64,000 nucleotides of DNA. It comes from Burkholderia sp. NRF60-BP8 (GTDB lineage Bacteria > Pseudomonadota > Gammaproteobacteria > Burkholderiales > Burkholderiaceae). The stretch lies in the NCBI RefSeq assembly GCF_001522585.2, contig NZ_CP013374.1, forward strand, positions 62,001 to 126,000. The letters are read 5' to 3'. Below the pieces are notes generated by a model, which did no database searches, was not told where the DNA came from, and saw only the letters and a list, made by a program, of their open reading frames with translations. Shown piece after piece: positions 21,198 to 29,695 of the stretch (its first letter is position 1; every line of letters starts with the position of its first letter). Position numbers and translations under genes: made by a program.

Positions 21198-21521
21198 ATG
21201 ACGGATCGATACGACAACTGCATGGCCGCGTGCGACGCCTGCGCGCACGCGTGCGACACCTGTGCGGCCGCGTGCCTCGCGGAGCGCGACGTGCACGCGC
21301 TGGCCGGCTGCATCGCGCTCGACATCGAATGCGCGCAGCTGTGCCGCTTCGCGTCGGGCGCGATGGCGCGCCGCAGCGCGTTTGCCCCGCGCATCTGCGG
21401 GCTGTGCGCGCACGCGTGCGACCTGTGTGCGGCCGAGTGTTCGCGGCATGCGCACGAACATTGCCGCCGCTGCGCGCTCGCATGCGAGGCCTGCGCGGCG
21501 ATGTGCCGCGCGATGGCCTGA
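21198..21521 (+). CDS. Cys-rich four-helix-bundle copper storage protein (Csp-like)
   Basis: A 107-residue protein with about 19 Cys, most in repeated CxxxC spacings along helices (ACDACAHACDTCAAACL, then CGLCAHACDLCAAEC and CRRCALACEACAAMC). This matches the four-helix-bundle copper-binding family (Csp1/Csp3), which stores many Cu(I) ions inside a helical bundle. No signal peptide or Tat motif is seen, so it is probably cytosolic (Csp3 type). Likely co-transcribed with the dehydrogenase upstream. It ends 10 bases before the convergent kinase gene. Confidence 0.85.
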   Translation: MTDRYDNCMAACDACAHACDTCAAACLAERDVHALAGCIALDIECAQLCRFASGAMARRSAFAPRICGLCAHACDLCAAECSRHAHEHCRRCALACEACAAMCRAMA

Positions 21522-21531
21522 GCACGGGCGC

Positions 21532-23130
21532 TTACGGCGTGCCCTGAACGTCGCGCGCGACGCGCTGAAGCAACGCATCGAGCACGGCCATCTCGACGGG
21601 CTTCACGAGATGGTCGTCGAAGCCCGCGCGTTCGGTGCGCGCGAGATCCGACGCGCGTGCATGGCCGGACAGCGCGACACAGATCGTGTCGCGCAGCGCA
21701 TCGATCGCGCGCAGTTCCTCCAGCAACGCGAAGCCGTCGACGTCCGGCATCGTCAGGTCGAGCAGCATCAACTGCGGCGCATAGTCGCGTGCGAGGGCCA
21801 GCGCGTCGGCCGCGTTGTACGCGACGCGCGGTGCATGGCCTTTCAGTTGCAGCAGCACCGCGAGCGTGTCGGCCGAGTCGCGGTTGTCGTCGACGATGAC
21901 GACGCGCAGCGGCACGGCGGCCGGCTGAGCGGGCGCGGCGGGCGTGCGCGGTTCGGCGCGCTCGTTGCGTTCGTTGCGCGCCGTTTGCACGATCGGCAGC
22001 CAGACCGTAAACGTCGCGCCGTGGCCGGGCCCGTCGCTTGCCGCGACGATTCGCCCGCCGTGCAGCTCGACGAACGACCGGCAGATCGCGAGACCGAGCC
22101 CGAACCCGCCGGACGGAGAGCGGCCCGACGCACCTTCCTGCTGGAACAGGTCGAAGATCGTTTCGAGCGCGCCGGGTGCGATGCCCACGCCGTGATCGAC
22201 GACGTCGATCGCCACCGACGATCCGTCGATACGCGCGCCGACGTCGATCCGGCCGCCGTGCGGCGAGAATTTCGATGCGTTGTCGAGCAGGTTGTGCAGC
22301 ACCTGGACGAGCCGTGCGTCGTCGCCGTGCAGCACCACGGAATCGTCGGGCAGGTCGACACGGATCCACTGCCCGCGCGCGGCCAGTTTCGGCTGGATGC
22401 TCTCGACGCCGCGGCACACGATGTCGCGCACGGTGACGGGGCGATCGTCGAGTTCGACCTTGCCGGCCGTGATGCGCCCGACGTCGAGCAGATCGTCGAC
22501 GAGCCGCGTCAGTTGCCCGACCTGACGGTGCACGGCGTCGCGGCATCGCGCGAGCTCGGGTGCAGGATCGGGCAGGGTCTGCAGTACGCCGACCGAATTG
22601 CGCAGCGGCGCGAGATGATTGCGCAGCTCGTGCGCGAGCATCGCGATGAACACGCTGAGCCGGTGCGTCGATGCTTCGAGTTCCTCGAGCCGCTTGCGCT
22701 CGGTCATGTCGCGCGTGATCTTGATGAAGCCGCACAGCTGGTGCGTCGCGTCGCGCACCGGCGTGATCGTCACGCTCGCCCAGAACTGCGTGCCGTCCTT
22801 GCGCACGCGCCACCCTTCGTCCGCGAAGTGGCCGTGCGCGGCGGCCAGCGCGAGCCCGTGCGCCGGCCGGCCGGCCGCGATCGCGTCGGACGGATAGAAC
22901 TGCGAGAAGTGCCGGCCGACGATCTCGGCGGCGCGGTAACCCTTGATGCGCTGCGCGCCGGCGTTCCAGGTCGCGACGTTGCCCTGCGGGTCGAGCATGA
23001 ACACCGCGTAATCGGTGATCGCCTCCACCACGGTCTGGAACCGGAATTCGGCGAAGCGGTGCAACAGGTCCCGCGCGTCGTGCGAGCCAGGCGGCAGAGG
23101 CGGGTGAAGATCGGCGTCGTCGTTCGTCAT
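21532..23130 (-). CDS. Hybrid PAS sensor histidine kinase with receiver domain
   Basis: A 532-residue soluble kinase. Order: PAS at about 30-150 (ITDYAVFMLDPQGNVATWNA, with a PAC tail ending IKITRDMTERK); HisKA with AMLAHELRNHLAPL; HATPase_c with LLDNASKFSPHGG and GGFGLGLAICRSF; and a C-terminal receiver (VVIVDDNRDSADTL, phospho-Asp in LMLLDLTMPDVDG, Lys in HLVKPVE). No membrane segment, so a cytosolic signal such as redox or a small molecule is likely. It is divergent from the 23.4 kb stress genes. Target unknown. Confidence 0.9.
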   Translation of the reverse strand: MTNDDADLHPPLPPGSHDARDLLHRFAEFRFQTVVEAITDYAVFMLDPQGNVATWNAGAQRIKGYRAAEIVGRHFSQFYPSDAIAAGRPAHGLALAAAHGHFADEGWRVRKDGTQFWASVTITPVRDATHQLCGFIKITRDMTERKRLEELEASTHRLSVFIAMLAHELRNHLAPLRNSVGVLQTLPDPAPELARCRDAVHRQVGQLTRLVDDLLDVGRITAGKVELDDRPVTVRDIVCRGVESIQPKLAARGQWIRVDLPDDSVVLHGDDARLVQVLHNLLDNASKFSPHGGRIDVGARIDGSSVAIDVVDHGVGIAPGALETIFDLFQQEGASGRSPSGGFGLGLAICRSFVELHGGRIVAASDGPGHGATFTVWLPIVQTARNERNERAEPRTPAAPAQPAAVPLRVVIVDDNRDSADTLAVLLQLKGHAPRVAYNAADALALARDYAPQLMLLDLTMPDVDGFALLEELRAIDALRDTICVALSGHARASDLARTERAGFDDHLVKPVEMAVLDALLQRVARDVQGTP

Positions 23131-23333
23131 CGGCGGGCGGCAGGTCCAAAATGCGGGCGGCCGAATACCGTCCGCCCGCCGCCGGACACGCCGGGGGCGG
23201 CTACGCGAACCGGATTGGCACGTCCGAAAGAATAAAGGAACTCGATTCGGCTGATCAATGGGTGCGCATCGGCCGTGCCGTCCACCGCACCGCGAGCCGG
23301 ATTCGCGCCGGCGCGCCCGACGACGGCCGGCGC

Positions 23334-23347
23334 GGCATGCCGATTGC
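23334..23347 (+). promoter_or_regulatory. Predicted sigma-54 (-24/-12) promoter
   Basis: Reads GGCATG-CCGA-TTGC followed by A, an exact match to GGCAYG-N4-TTGC, 78 bases before the ATG of the acidic protein gene. Part of the repeated set described in the findings. Confidence 0.7.
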
Positions 23348-23424
23348 ACGACGGTTCGGTCCCCCTGCCGTGCCGCGGCCGTCCGGCCGGCTCCACGGCA
23401 GGCAAGCCAGGCAAGGAGATCGAC

Positions 23425-23787
23425 ATGAACAGCACGCTGAATCCCGACAACGAACCGGCCGGCCCGGACGACGACAACGCCAGCCGCGGTCGCGACGGCC
23501 GTGCGCTCGGCCCGAGCGACTCGTCCGACAGCGGCAGCGACACGGCGGGCGCGCGGCGCCATCCGTTCGACGTCGACTCGCCGCTCGACGATCACGCGCT
23601 CGAACGCGGCGACGCCTCGCTCGACAGCGATACCGACCGCGCGGGCACCGGCGAGCGCGCGTCGGCGGACGGCGACTCGACGCTCGAGGAGGGTGCCGAC
23701 ATCGAGCCGGACCGCACCGAGCGGCTGAGCGAGCCCGGTCGCACGGACGAACCGGGCGACGGGGGCGGCCCCGGCGGCGCGCCGTGA
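23425..23787 (+). CDS. Acidic, intrinsically disordered hypothetical protein
   Basis: A 120-residue protein made almost entirely of Asp, Glu, Ser, Gly, Arg and Thr (for example GPDDDNASRGRDGRALGPSD and RTERLSEPGRTDEPGDGGGP). It has no hydrophobic core, signal or Cys, so disorder is expected. An AAGGAG site precedes the ATG. It follows an exact -24/-12 promoter. A hydrophilin-like desiccation or osmotic protectant role is a guess from composition and context. Confidence 0.65.
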   Translation: MNSTLNPDNEPAGPDDDNASRGRDGRALGPSDSSDSGSDTAGARRHPFDVDSPLDDHALERGDASLDSDTDRAGTGERASADGDSTLEEGADIEPDRTERLSEPGRTDEPGDGGGPGGAP

Positions 23788-23884
23788 CGCGCGGCGCGCA
23801 AAAACTGCAATCGCGTTGCAGATTGGGGCGCGGACGGCTTCCCGGCGCTGCGGCGCACAACCGTCGCGGCCCGGCAACGGCCCC

Positions 23885-23898
23885 GGCACGCGATTTGC
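23885..23898 (+). promoter_or_regulatory. Predicted sigma-54 (-24/-12) promoter
   Basis: Reads GGCACG-CGAT-TTGC followed by A, an exact match, 75 bases before the BON-protein ATG. Likely also drives the ABC fusion gene downstream. Confidence 0.75.
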
Positions 23899-23972
23899 AT
23901 TGACCCGACCGATGCGCGCCGCGACGCGGCATGGGGCCATGCGCGGCGCGGGCGCGATCAAGGAGAGACACG

Positions 23973-24836
23973 ATGCAACGACGATATCCCGGACGGCATG
24001 GCGCGCGTGGCGGCCCGCCCGACTGGCAGGAGCGCAACGAACGCGCGTACCGGGGCGCCGGCGAGCGCGGCATCCCGGACGACCCGGCGCGATGGCCGGA
24101 AGAAGACGATGAATCGGCCTACCGCCGCTTCGCGAGCGAGGACGTGGGCCCGGAAGACTGGGGCAGCGAATGGACCGAGCGCGCCGCGCGCCCGGCCGAG
24201 CAGCGGCGCGGCGGCGCCGGCCCGGACTGGCCGGGCGGCGCGCGCCAGCCGGCGCGGGACCCCGAGCGCGGCTACGGCGGGACGGGTCGTCGCGCGGAGG
24301 GCCGCGAAGGCCGGTACGGCGACGAACGCCGGGAATTCCGCGGTCAGCACCGGATGGGCTGGTACGGCGGCGAGCGCGACGTTGGCGACCCTCGCGGCGA
24401 CCCGCGCTACGGCGGCCGCGCCCCGGACCTGTCGCGGTTCGGCAGCGAAGCCGAACGCGATGCGCTGCGCCATCGCCGCGGGCCGAAAGGCTATACGCGC
24501 TCGGACGAGCGGATTCGCGAGGACGTGTGCGAGCGGCTCGCGCACGCGCTCGAGATCGACGTGAGCGATGTGACCGTGCAGGTGAAGGAGGGGCGCGTCG
24601 AGCTGGACGGCACGGTGCCGGCACGCTGGATGAGGCACGACATCGAGGATCTGGCCGACGGCTGCATGGGCGTGCGCGACGTCGAGAATCGCGTGCGCGT
24701 GCGTCGCGACGGCGAACACGATACGGGCATGGTGCTGCATCCGGATCAGCGGACCGTCACGCCGACCCAGCCTGCCGCGCGCGACCCCGAGCCCGGCACC
24801 GTCGTGCCCGGCCGCGAGCGTGAATCGCGCCACTGA
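23973..24836 (+). CDS. BON-domain protein with long Arg/Gly-rich N-terminus
   Basis: A 287-residue protein. Residues 1-165 are an Arg/Gly/Glu/Pro-rich, probably disordered region without a signal peptide. A BON domain follows (about 170-245: SDERIREDVCERLAHALEID, VKEGRVELDGTVPARW, VRDVENRVRV), then a Pro-rich tail. BON domains bind phospholipids or other envelope ligands and occur in osmotic-stress proteins such as OsmY. With no export signal visible, location is uncertain. AGGAGAG site before the ATG; exact -24/-12 promoter upstream; 46 bases separate it from the ABC fusion gene. Confidence 0.8.
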   Translation: MQRRYPGRHGARGGPPDWQERNERAYRGAGERGIPDDPARWPEEDDESAYRRFASEDVGPEDWGSEWTERAARPAEQRRGGAGPDWPGGARQPARDPERGYGGTGRRAEGREGRYGDERREFRGQHRMGWYGGERDVGDPRGDPRYGGRAPDLSRFGSEAERDALRHRRGPKGYTRSDERIREDVCERLAHALEIDVSDVTVQVKEGRVELDGTVPARWMRHDIEDLADGCMGVRDVENRVRVRRDGEHDTGMVLHPDQRTVTPTQPAARDPEPGTVVPGRERESRH

Positions 24837-24882
24837 CGGCCGTGGGTGAAACGGCTCGACCCCGACCGCGGGCAACGCGTGC

Positions 24883-27675
24883 ATGACGACCGGAATCGAC
24901 GACACGCCGACCAGGCACCATGATGCCCCCGCACCCCGCGCGCGCGGCGACGCGCGTGGCTTGCGGCTGCGGATCGCGGGCGAACTGTGGCGCGCGATCT
25001 GGCGTTACCGCGCGCGCGTGCTCGCGGCGATCGGGCTGCTGGTGCTCGCGAAAGCGGCGGCCGTGTCGGTGCCGCTGCTGCTCAAGGACATCGTCGACGG
25101 TTTCGGCCGCGTGGCCGGCCAGCCGCTGGCGTGGCCGGTGCTGCTGCTGTTCGCGTACGCGGTCGTGCGCTTCGCGTCGAACGCGCTGAACGAAGTGCGC
25201 GACATGACCTTCGTGCAGGTCACGCAGCATACGGTCGCGTCGTTTACCGTGCGCACGTTCGGTCACCTGCACCGGCTGGGCGCGCGCTTTCATGCGCAGC
25301 GCGAGACGGGCGCCGTCGTGCGCGACCTCGAGAAAGGCACGGCCGGCATCGGCTACCTGCTCGGCGTCGCCGTGTTCACGATCGTGCCGACGGCCATCGA
25401 GATCGGCTCGGTGCTCGTGATCGTGATCGGCAAGTACGGCGGCGGCTTCACCGCGATCATTCTCGTCACGTTCGCCGTCTACGCGGCCTATACGGTCGTG
25501 TTCACGCGCCGCCGCATGCGTTACCAGCGGCGGGTGAACGCACTCGAGGCCGAGTCGAATTCGCGGGTGGTCGACAGCCTGCTGAACGTCGATACGGTCA
25601 AGTACTTCGCACGCGAGGACGTCGAGCGCGACCGGCTCGATCGCGTGCTCGACGCGTGGCGCGAAGCCGGCGTCGACAACCAGTACGCGCTGTCGACGCT
25701 GCATATCGGGCAGAGCGCGTGCATCGGCGCGGGGATCGCGGCCGTGATGCTGCTCGCCGGGCAGCAGGTCGCGCGCGGCGCGATGACGATCGGCGATCTC
25801 GTGCTGATCAACGCATACATCATCCAGATCAGCCTGCCGCTGAACGCGCTCGGCTTCGTGTTTCGCGAGGCGAACGATGCGATGACGAACGTCGAGCGGC
25901 TGTTCGGGCTGCTCGATGCGCGCGGCAAGCCCGGCGAGGATGGCGATGCGCCCGGTGCGCAGCCGCTCGTCGTGCGCGGCGGCGCGATCGAGTTCGAGCA
26001 TGTCGACTTCGGCTACGAGCCGAGCCGGCAGATCCTGTTCGACGTGTCGTTCCGCATCGAGGCCGGGCAGACGATCGCCGTGGTCGGCGGCAGCGGCTCG
26101 GGCAAGTCGACGCTCGCGCGGCTGCTGTTCCGGCTGTATCAGCCCGACGCGGGAACGATCCGGATCGACGGTCAGGACTTGCGGCTCGTCACCGAGCGCA
26201 GCCTGCGCGACGCGCTCGGCATCGTCCCGCAGGACACCATCCTGTTCAACGACACGCTCGCGTACAACATCGCATACGGCAAGCGCGATGCGACTCGCGG
26301 CGAAGTGGTCGCGGCCGCGCGCGGCGCGCAGCTCGACGCGTTCATCGAGCGGCTGCCCGACGCGTACGACACGCGCGTCGGCGAGCGCGGCGTGCGGCTG
26401 TCGGGCGGCGAGCGGCAACGTGTCGCGATCGCGCGCGCGTTGCTGAAGGCGCCGCCGATCGTCGTGTTCGACGAGGCGACGTCGGCGCTCGACACGCGCT
26501 CGGAGCGCGCGATCCAGCAGGAGTTGATGCGCGTCGCGCAGCATCGCACGAGCCTCATCATCGCGCACCGGCTGTCGACGATCGTCGATGCCGATCGCAT
26601 CCTCGTGATGGAGCATGGCCGGCTCGTCGAGCACGGCACGCACGACGAGCTGCTCGAAAGCGGCGGCGTGTATGCGCAGATGTGGTCGCTGCAGGCGAAG
26701 CAGCGCGAACTGGAACGCACGGAGGCGAAGTTCGCGCGCCAGCCGGTGCGGATCAACCCGCTCGTGTCGCAGGTGCTCGATGCGCTGGCGGAGGCGGCCG
26801 CGCAGCGCGGCGTGCCGGTGTTCCGCCACGTGTCCGACGAGGATCTCGTCGTCAAGGCCGATCCGGCCGCGCTGCGGCGCTTCGTGTGGGAACTGTGCCG
26901 CGGCGCGATCGACGCGAGCAGCGGCGGGCAACTCGAGGTGCGCACGGCGCGCCACGATCCGGAAGCGCGGATCACGATCGCGTGCGCGGGCGTCGATGCC
27001 ACCGAACTGTCGCTGATCGATCTCGAACGATTGCAGGACACGATCGAGGAGGCCGGCGGCTACGTCGTGCGCGAGCGCGACGATGTCGGCGTGACGCTGC
27101 ACCTGTCGCTGCCGCTGTGCGCGGTGGCGCCGGCGTCGATGCAGCCGGGCGGCGCCGTGCCGAACGCGGACGCCGGCGCGGCGGCGACGGCCAGGCCGCT
27201 CGACGGCCTGCGCATCGCGTGCGTGGACGACCACGACGAGGCGCGCGACGCGCTCACCGCACTGCTGCAGGTGGCCGGCGCCGACGTGCACGCGTATGCG
27301 TCGGGCCAGGCGTTGCTGGACGACCTGTGGCGCGCGCGCCGGGCCGACTGGCCGGCGCTGCTCGTCTGCGACATCGACCTCGGCGACGACGAGGAGGACG
27401 GCTATACGGTGATGTCGCGCGTGCGTCAGCTCGATGCCACGCGCGATCGCGACGGCCGCGCGCCGCTCGAGGCGCTGGCATTGTCCGGCCATGCGCGCGA
27501 TCGCGATCGCACGCGCGCGGTCGAAGCCGGTTTCCATGCGTACCTGACCAAGCCCGCGGTAGCGGCCGACCTGATCGCGGCGTTGCGTGCGCTCGCGTTT
27601 TCCTCCGGAGAAATCCATGCCGAACCTTCTGAATCCGACGACACCCGAAGCCCTGAACGCGCGTCGCGGCGGTAG
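24883..27675 (+). CDS. ATM1-type ABC exporter fused to a kinase-like ATPase remnant and a receiver domain
   Basis: A 930-residue protein. Residues 30-345 form a six-helix exporter membrane domain of the ATM1/HMT1 kind; 345-600 the nucleotide-binding domain with Walker A GGSGSGKST (about 401), signature LSGGERQR (506) and Walker B IVVFDEATSALD. Then, unusually, 605-755 resembles a degenerate HisKA-ATPase region (ADPAALRRFVWELCRGAIDA), and 770-905 is an intact receiver domain (ACVDDHDEARD, phospho-Asp830 in LLVCDIDL, Lys890 in AYLTKP). ATM1 proteins export glutathione-type sulphur compounds. The fusion suggests transport gated by phosphorylation. The gene end overlaps the next start by 59 bases. 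Confidence 0.85.
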   Translation: MTTGIDDTPTRHHDAPAPRARGDARGLRLRIAGELWRAIWRYRARVLAAIGLLVLAKAAAVSVPLLLKDIVDGFGRVAGQPLAWPVLLLFAYAVVRFASNALNEVRDMTFVQVTQHTVASFTVRTFGHLHRLGARFHAQRETGAVVRDLEKGTAGIGYLLGVAVFTIVPTAIEIGSVLVIVIGKYGGGFTAIILVTFAVYAAYTVVFTRRRMRYQRRVNALEAESNSRVVDSLLNVDTVKYFAREDVERDRLDRVLDAWREAGVDNQYALSTLHIGQSACIGAGIAAVMLLAGQQVARGAMTIGDLVLINAYIIQISLPLNALGFVFREANDAMTNVERLFGLLDARGKPGEDGDAPGAQPLVVRGGAIEFEHVDFGYEPSRQILFDVSFRIEAGQTIAVVGGSGSGKSTLARLLFRLYQPDAGTIRIDGQDLRLVTERSLRDALGIVPQDTILFNDTLAYNIAYGKRDATRGEVVAAARGAQLDAFIERLPDAYDTRVGERGVRLSGGERQRVAIARALLKAPPIVVFDEATSALDTRSERAIQQELMRVAQHRTSLIIAHRLSTIVDADRILVMEHGRLVEHGTHDELLESGGVYAQMWSLQAKQRELERTEAKFARQPVRINPLVSQVLDALAEAAAQRGVPVFRHVSDEDLVVKADPAALRRFVWELCRGAIDASSGGQLEVRTARHDPEARITIACAGVDATELSLIDLERLQDTIEEAGGYVVRERDDVGVTLHLSLPLCAVAPASMQPGGAVPNADAGAAATARPLDGLRIACVDDHDEARDALTALLQVAGADVHAYASGQALLDDLWRARRADWPALLVCDIDLGDDEEDGYTVMSRVRQLDATRDRDGRAPLEALALSGHARDRDRTRAVEAGFHAYLTKPAVAADLIAALRALAFSSGEIHAEPSESDDTRSPERASRR

Positions 27676-28144
27676 TGCGTTCGCCGACCGCCAGGCCGCG
27701 GTGGCGGCCGTCGAGCTGCTGCTGCCGAGCCTGGCCGCCGCGCTGCAGAGCGACTTCGTCGGCGACAGCGGCTGCCTGCACATCGTGATCATGGACCCGG
27801 CGCTCGGGCCGCACGACGCGGCGTTCGAGGACGCGATCCTGTATGAATTTTCGCTGCCCGACCCGAAGGACTGGGACGCCGACTATCGCGCGTATGCGCG
27901 GGCCAAGGCGCGGCTGTCATGGGAAACGGGCCGCGACGGCCACGTCGTGCAGGCGCTCGAGCCGTACCGGCTGCGCGCCGGCGACACGAACCTGTGGGGC
28001 GGCGTCGCGCTCGGCGGCATCGTGGTCGGCGTGTCGGGCGCGCAGCCGTGGTTCGACGAGGCGTTCGCGGGCTGCATCGCGCACTGCCTGCGCGCGCTCG
28101 CGAAGCACCGTGCGCAGGCGACGCCCGACGGGCTGGCGATCTGA
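27617..28144 (+). CDS. Hypothetical protein, possibly GlcG/HbpS-like fold
   Basis: A 175-residue soluble protein whose ATG (with TCCGGAG upstream) lies 59 bases inside the ABC fusion gene in another frame. A C-terminal segment, GGIVVGVSGAQPWFDEAFAG, resembles the glycine-rich loop and helix of GlcG/HbpS haem-binding proteins, but the rest is not diagnostic. Translation is probably coupled to the ABC fusion. Function open; membership of the GlcG group is a weak guess. Confidence 0.6.
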   Translation: MPNLLNPTTPEALNARRGGSAFADRQAAVAAVELLLPSLAAALQSDFVGDSGCLHIVIMDPALGPHDAAFEDAILYEFSLPDPKDWDADYRAYARAKARLSWETGRDGHVVQALEPYRLRAGDTNLWGGVALGGIVVGVSGAQPWFDEAFAGCIAHCLRALAKHRAQATPDGLAI

Positions 28145-28148
28145 GGGG

Positions 28149-28183
28149 GGCCGCCCAGGCGCGGCCGCCCGGGACCCGTTTTT
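28149..28183 (+). terminator. Possible terminator after the ABC-fusion operon
   Basis: A 6-bp stem (GGCCGC / GCGGCC, 6-base loop) is followed 12 bases later by a run of five T (28179-28183). The distance to the T run is long for a classic intrinsic terminator, so support is modest. Confidence 0.35.
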
Positions 28184-28250
28184 ACAGCCGGTTATAAAAA
28201 AGCCAGCGCGCGCGCGGCACGGCCCGATGCGGCGCGGGCGCGCGCAGGCC

Positions 28251-28264
28251 GGCACGGTTTTCGC
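28251..28264 (+). promoter_or_regulatory. Predicted sigma-54 promoter of the glycan operon
   Basis: Reads GGCACG-GTTT-TCGC followed by T: the -24 element is perfect and the -12 element has one change (TTGC to TCGC). It lies 80 bases before the GTG start of the SDR gene heading the seven-gene glycan operon. Confidence 0.55.
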
Positions 28265-28343
28265 TGTACCTCATCCACGGACGGTTGTCGCGACAAGCGT
28301 CGCCGTCAGCCGGATTGCTTTCCGACATCGACAGGAGGTGCAG

Positions 28344-29093
28344 GTGAACGCGACTCACGATCCAGCCAGACCGCCGCTCGCCGGCCGGACCGCCCTCGTG
28401 ACCGGGGGCGGCCGCGGTCTCGGCGAAGCCATTTGCGAAGAGCTTGCGCGCCATGGCGCGCACGTGGTGGTCGCCGATCTCGACGGCGATCGCGCGGCGG
28501 CCGTCGCGCAGCGGCTCGAACGGCACGGCGGGCAGGCGGTGGGCCGGCCGCTCGACGTGCGCGACGAAGCGTCGGTGCTGCAGGTCGTGCACGATGCGCG
28601 CGAGTCGCTCGGCGACCTCGACGTGATCGTCAACAACGCGGCGATCGACGTGACCGCGCCGATCGACGACGTGAGCGTCGACGCGTGGCAGCAGGTGCTG
28701 ATGACCAACCTGTTCGGCCCGTACCTGATGTGTCACGCGGCCGTGCCGATGATGAAGGCGCGCGGCGACGGGCATATCGTCAACATCGCGTCGACCGCGT
28801 CGAAGCGGGCGTGGCCGAACGCGTCCGCGTATCACGCGACGAAGTGGGGGTTGCTCGGCCTGTCGCACGCGCTGCATGCCGAACTGCGGCCGAGCGGGGT
28901 GCGCGTGTCGGCGATCGTCGCGGGCGGGATGCGCACGCCGTTCCTGCTCGACCGTTTTCCGGACATCGACGAGGACACGCTGCAGCCGCCGGAGCACGTC
29001 GCGGCCGCCGTGCGTTTCGTGCTGACCCAGCCGCCGGGCACGGTCGTGCCGGAACTGATGGTGCTGCCGATGAAGGAGACGTCATGGCCTTGA
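28344..29093 (+). CDS. SDR family oxidoreductase, first gene of glycan operon
   Basis: A 249-residue classical short-chain dehydrogenase: NAD(P) motif TGGGRGLG, NNAAID, catalytic Ser in IVNIASTAS and the YHATKWG Tyr-Lys pair. A GTG start at 28344 follows a strong AGGAGGTG site. Its stop overlaps the ATG of the HAD phosphatase gene. In this operon it may set the stereochemistry or oxidation state of a sugar, but the substrate cannot be read from sequence. Confidence 0.88.
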   Translation: MNATHDPARPPLAGRTALVTGGGRGLGEAICEELARHGAHVVVADLDGDRAAAVAQRLERHGGQAVGRPLDVRDEASVLQVVHDARESLGDLDVIVNNAAIDVTAPIDDVSVDAWQQVLMTNLFGPYLMCHAAVPMMKARGDGHIVNIASTASKRAWPNASAYHATKWGLLGLSHALHAELRPSGVRVSAIVAGGMRTPFLLDRFPDIDEDTLQPPEHVAAAVRFVLTQPPGTVVPELMVLPMKETSWP

Positions 29094-29695
29094 AGCGCGA
29101 ACGGCGGCTGCCCGGCGCGGTGCTGTTCGACAAGGACGGCACGCTGCTCGACGACGTGCCGTACAACGTCGATCCCGCCCGGATGCGCCTCGCGCCGGGC
29201 GCGGCACGCGCGCTGCGTACGCTCGGCGCGACCGGCATGCCGCTGGCGGTCGTGTCGAACCAGTCGGGCGTCGCGCTCGGCCGCTTTACCGAAAACGAGC
29301 TTGGCGCGGTCCGCCAGCGTCTCGCCGAACTGTTCGAAGCGAACGGTGCGACGCTGGCGGATTTTTTTTACTGCCCGCATCACCCGCGGGGCAGCGTGCC
29401 GCGCTACACCTGTGACTGCATCTGCCGCAAGCCGCGCCCCGGCATGCTGCGGCGCGCGCTGGCGGCGCTCGGCGCCGTGCCCGAATGGAGCTGGATGATC
29501 GGCGACATCCTCGACGACGTCGAGGCCGGCCGCGCCGCGCGCTGCGGCACGATCCTGGTCGACTGCGGTCACGAGACCGAGTGGCGCGTCAACGCCGCGC
29601 GCACGCCGCTCCACGTCGTCGACCGCATCGACCTGGCCGCCGACATCGTCGTGCGCGAAGCCGTGCGCCGGCACGGCTCGGGAGTGCGGCGATGA
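29084..29695 (+). CDS. HAD-IIIA phosphatase, heptose-1,7-bisphosphate 7-phosphatase (GmhB)-like
   Basis: A 203-residue HAD phosphatase: nucleophile motif AVLFDKDGTLL, SNQSG motif II, and MIGDILDDVEAG motif IV. A zinc-binding loop with CPHHP and CDCICRKPRPG is the GmhB signature. GmhB removes the 7-phosphate of heptose bisphosphate in the ADP/GDP-heptose pathway. Position next to two GT9 (heptosyltransferase-family) genes supports synthesis of a heptose donor. The first motif reads FDKDGT where FDRDG is common; Asp residues are intact. Overlaps both neighbours (ATGA type). Confidence 0.88.
   Translation: MALKRERRLPGAVLFDKDGTLLDDVPYNVDPARMRLAPGAARALRTLGATGMPLAVVSNQSGVALGRFTENELGAVRQRLAELFEANGATLADFFYCPHHPRGSVPRYTCDCICRKPRPGMLRRALAALGAVPEWSWMIGDILDDVEAGRAARCGTILVDCGHETEWRVNAARTPLHVVDRIDLAADIVVREAVRRHGSGVRR

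Noticed and set aside
17761..21525. Very long minus-strand open frame across the Rieske reductase, dehydrogenase and Csp genes
   Set aside because: It is antisense to genes with clear family motifs, is Arg/Ala-rich low-complexity when translated, and reflects scarcity of stop codons in high-G+C DNA. The same holds for similar long antisense frames at 0.9-4.0, 3.5-5.2 and 60.8-64.0 kb.
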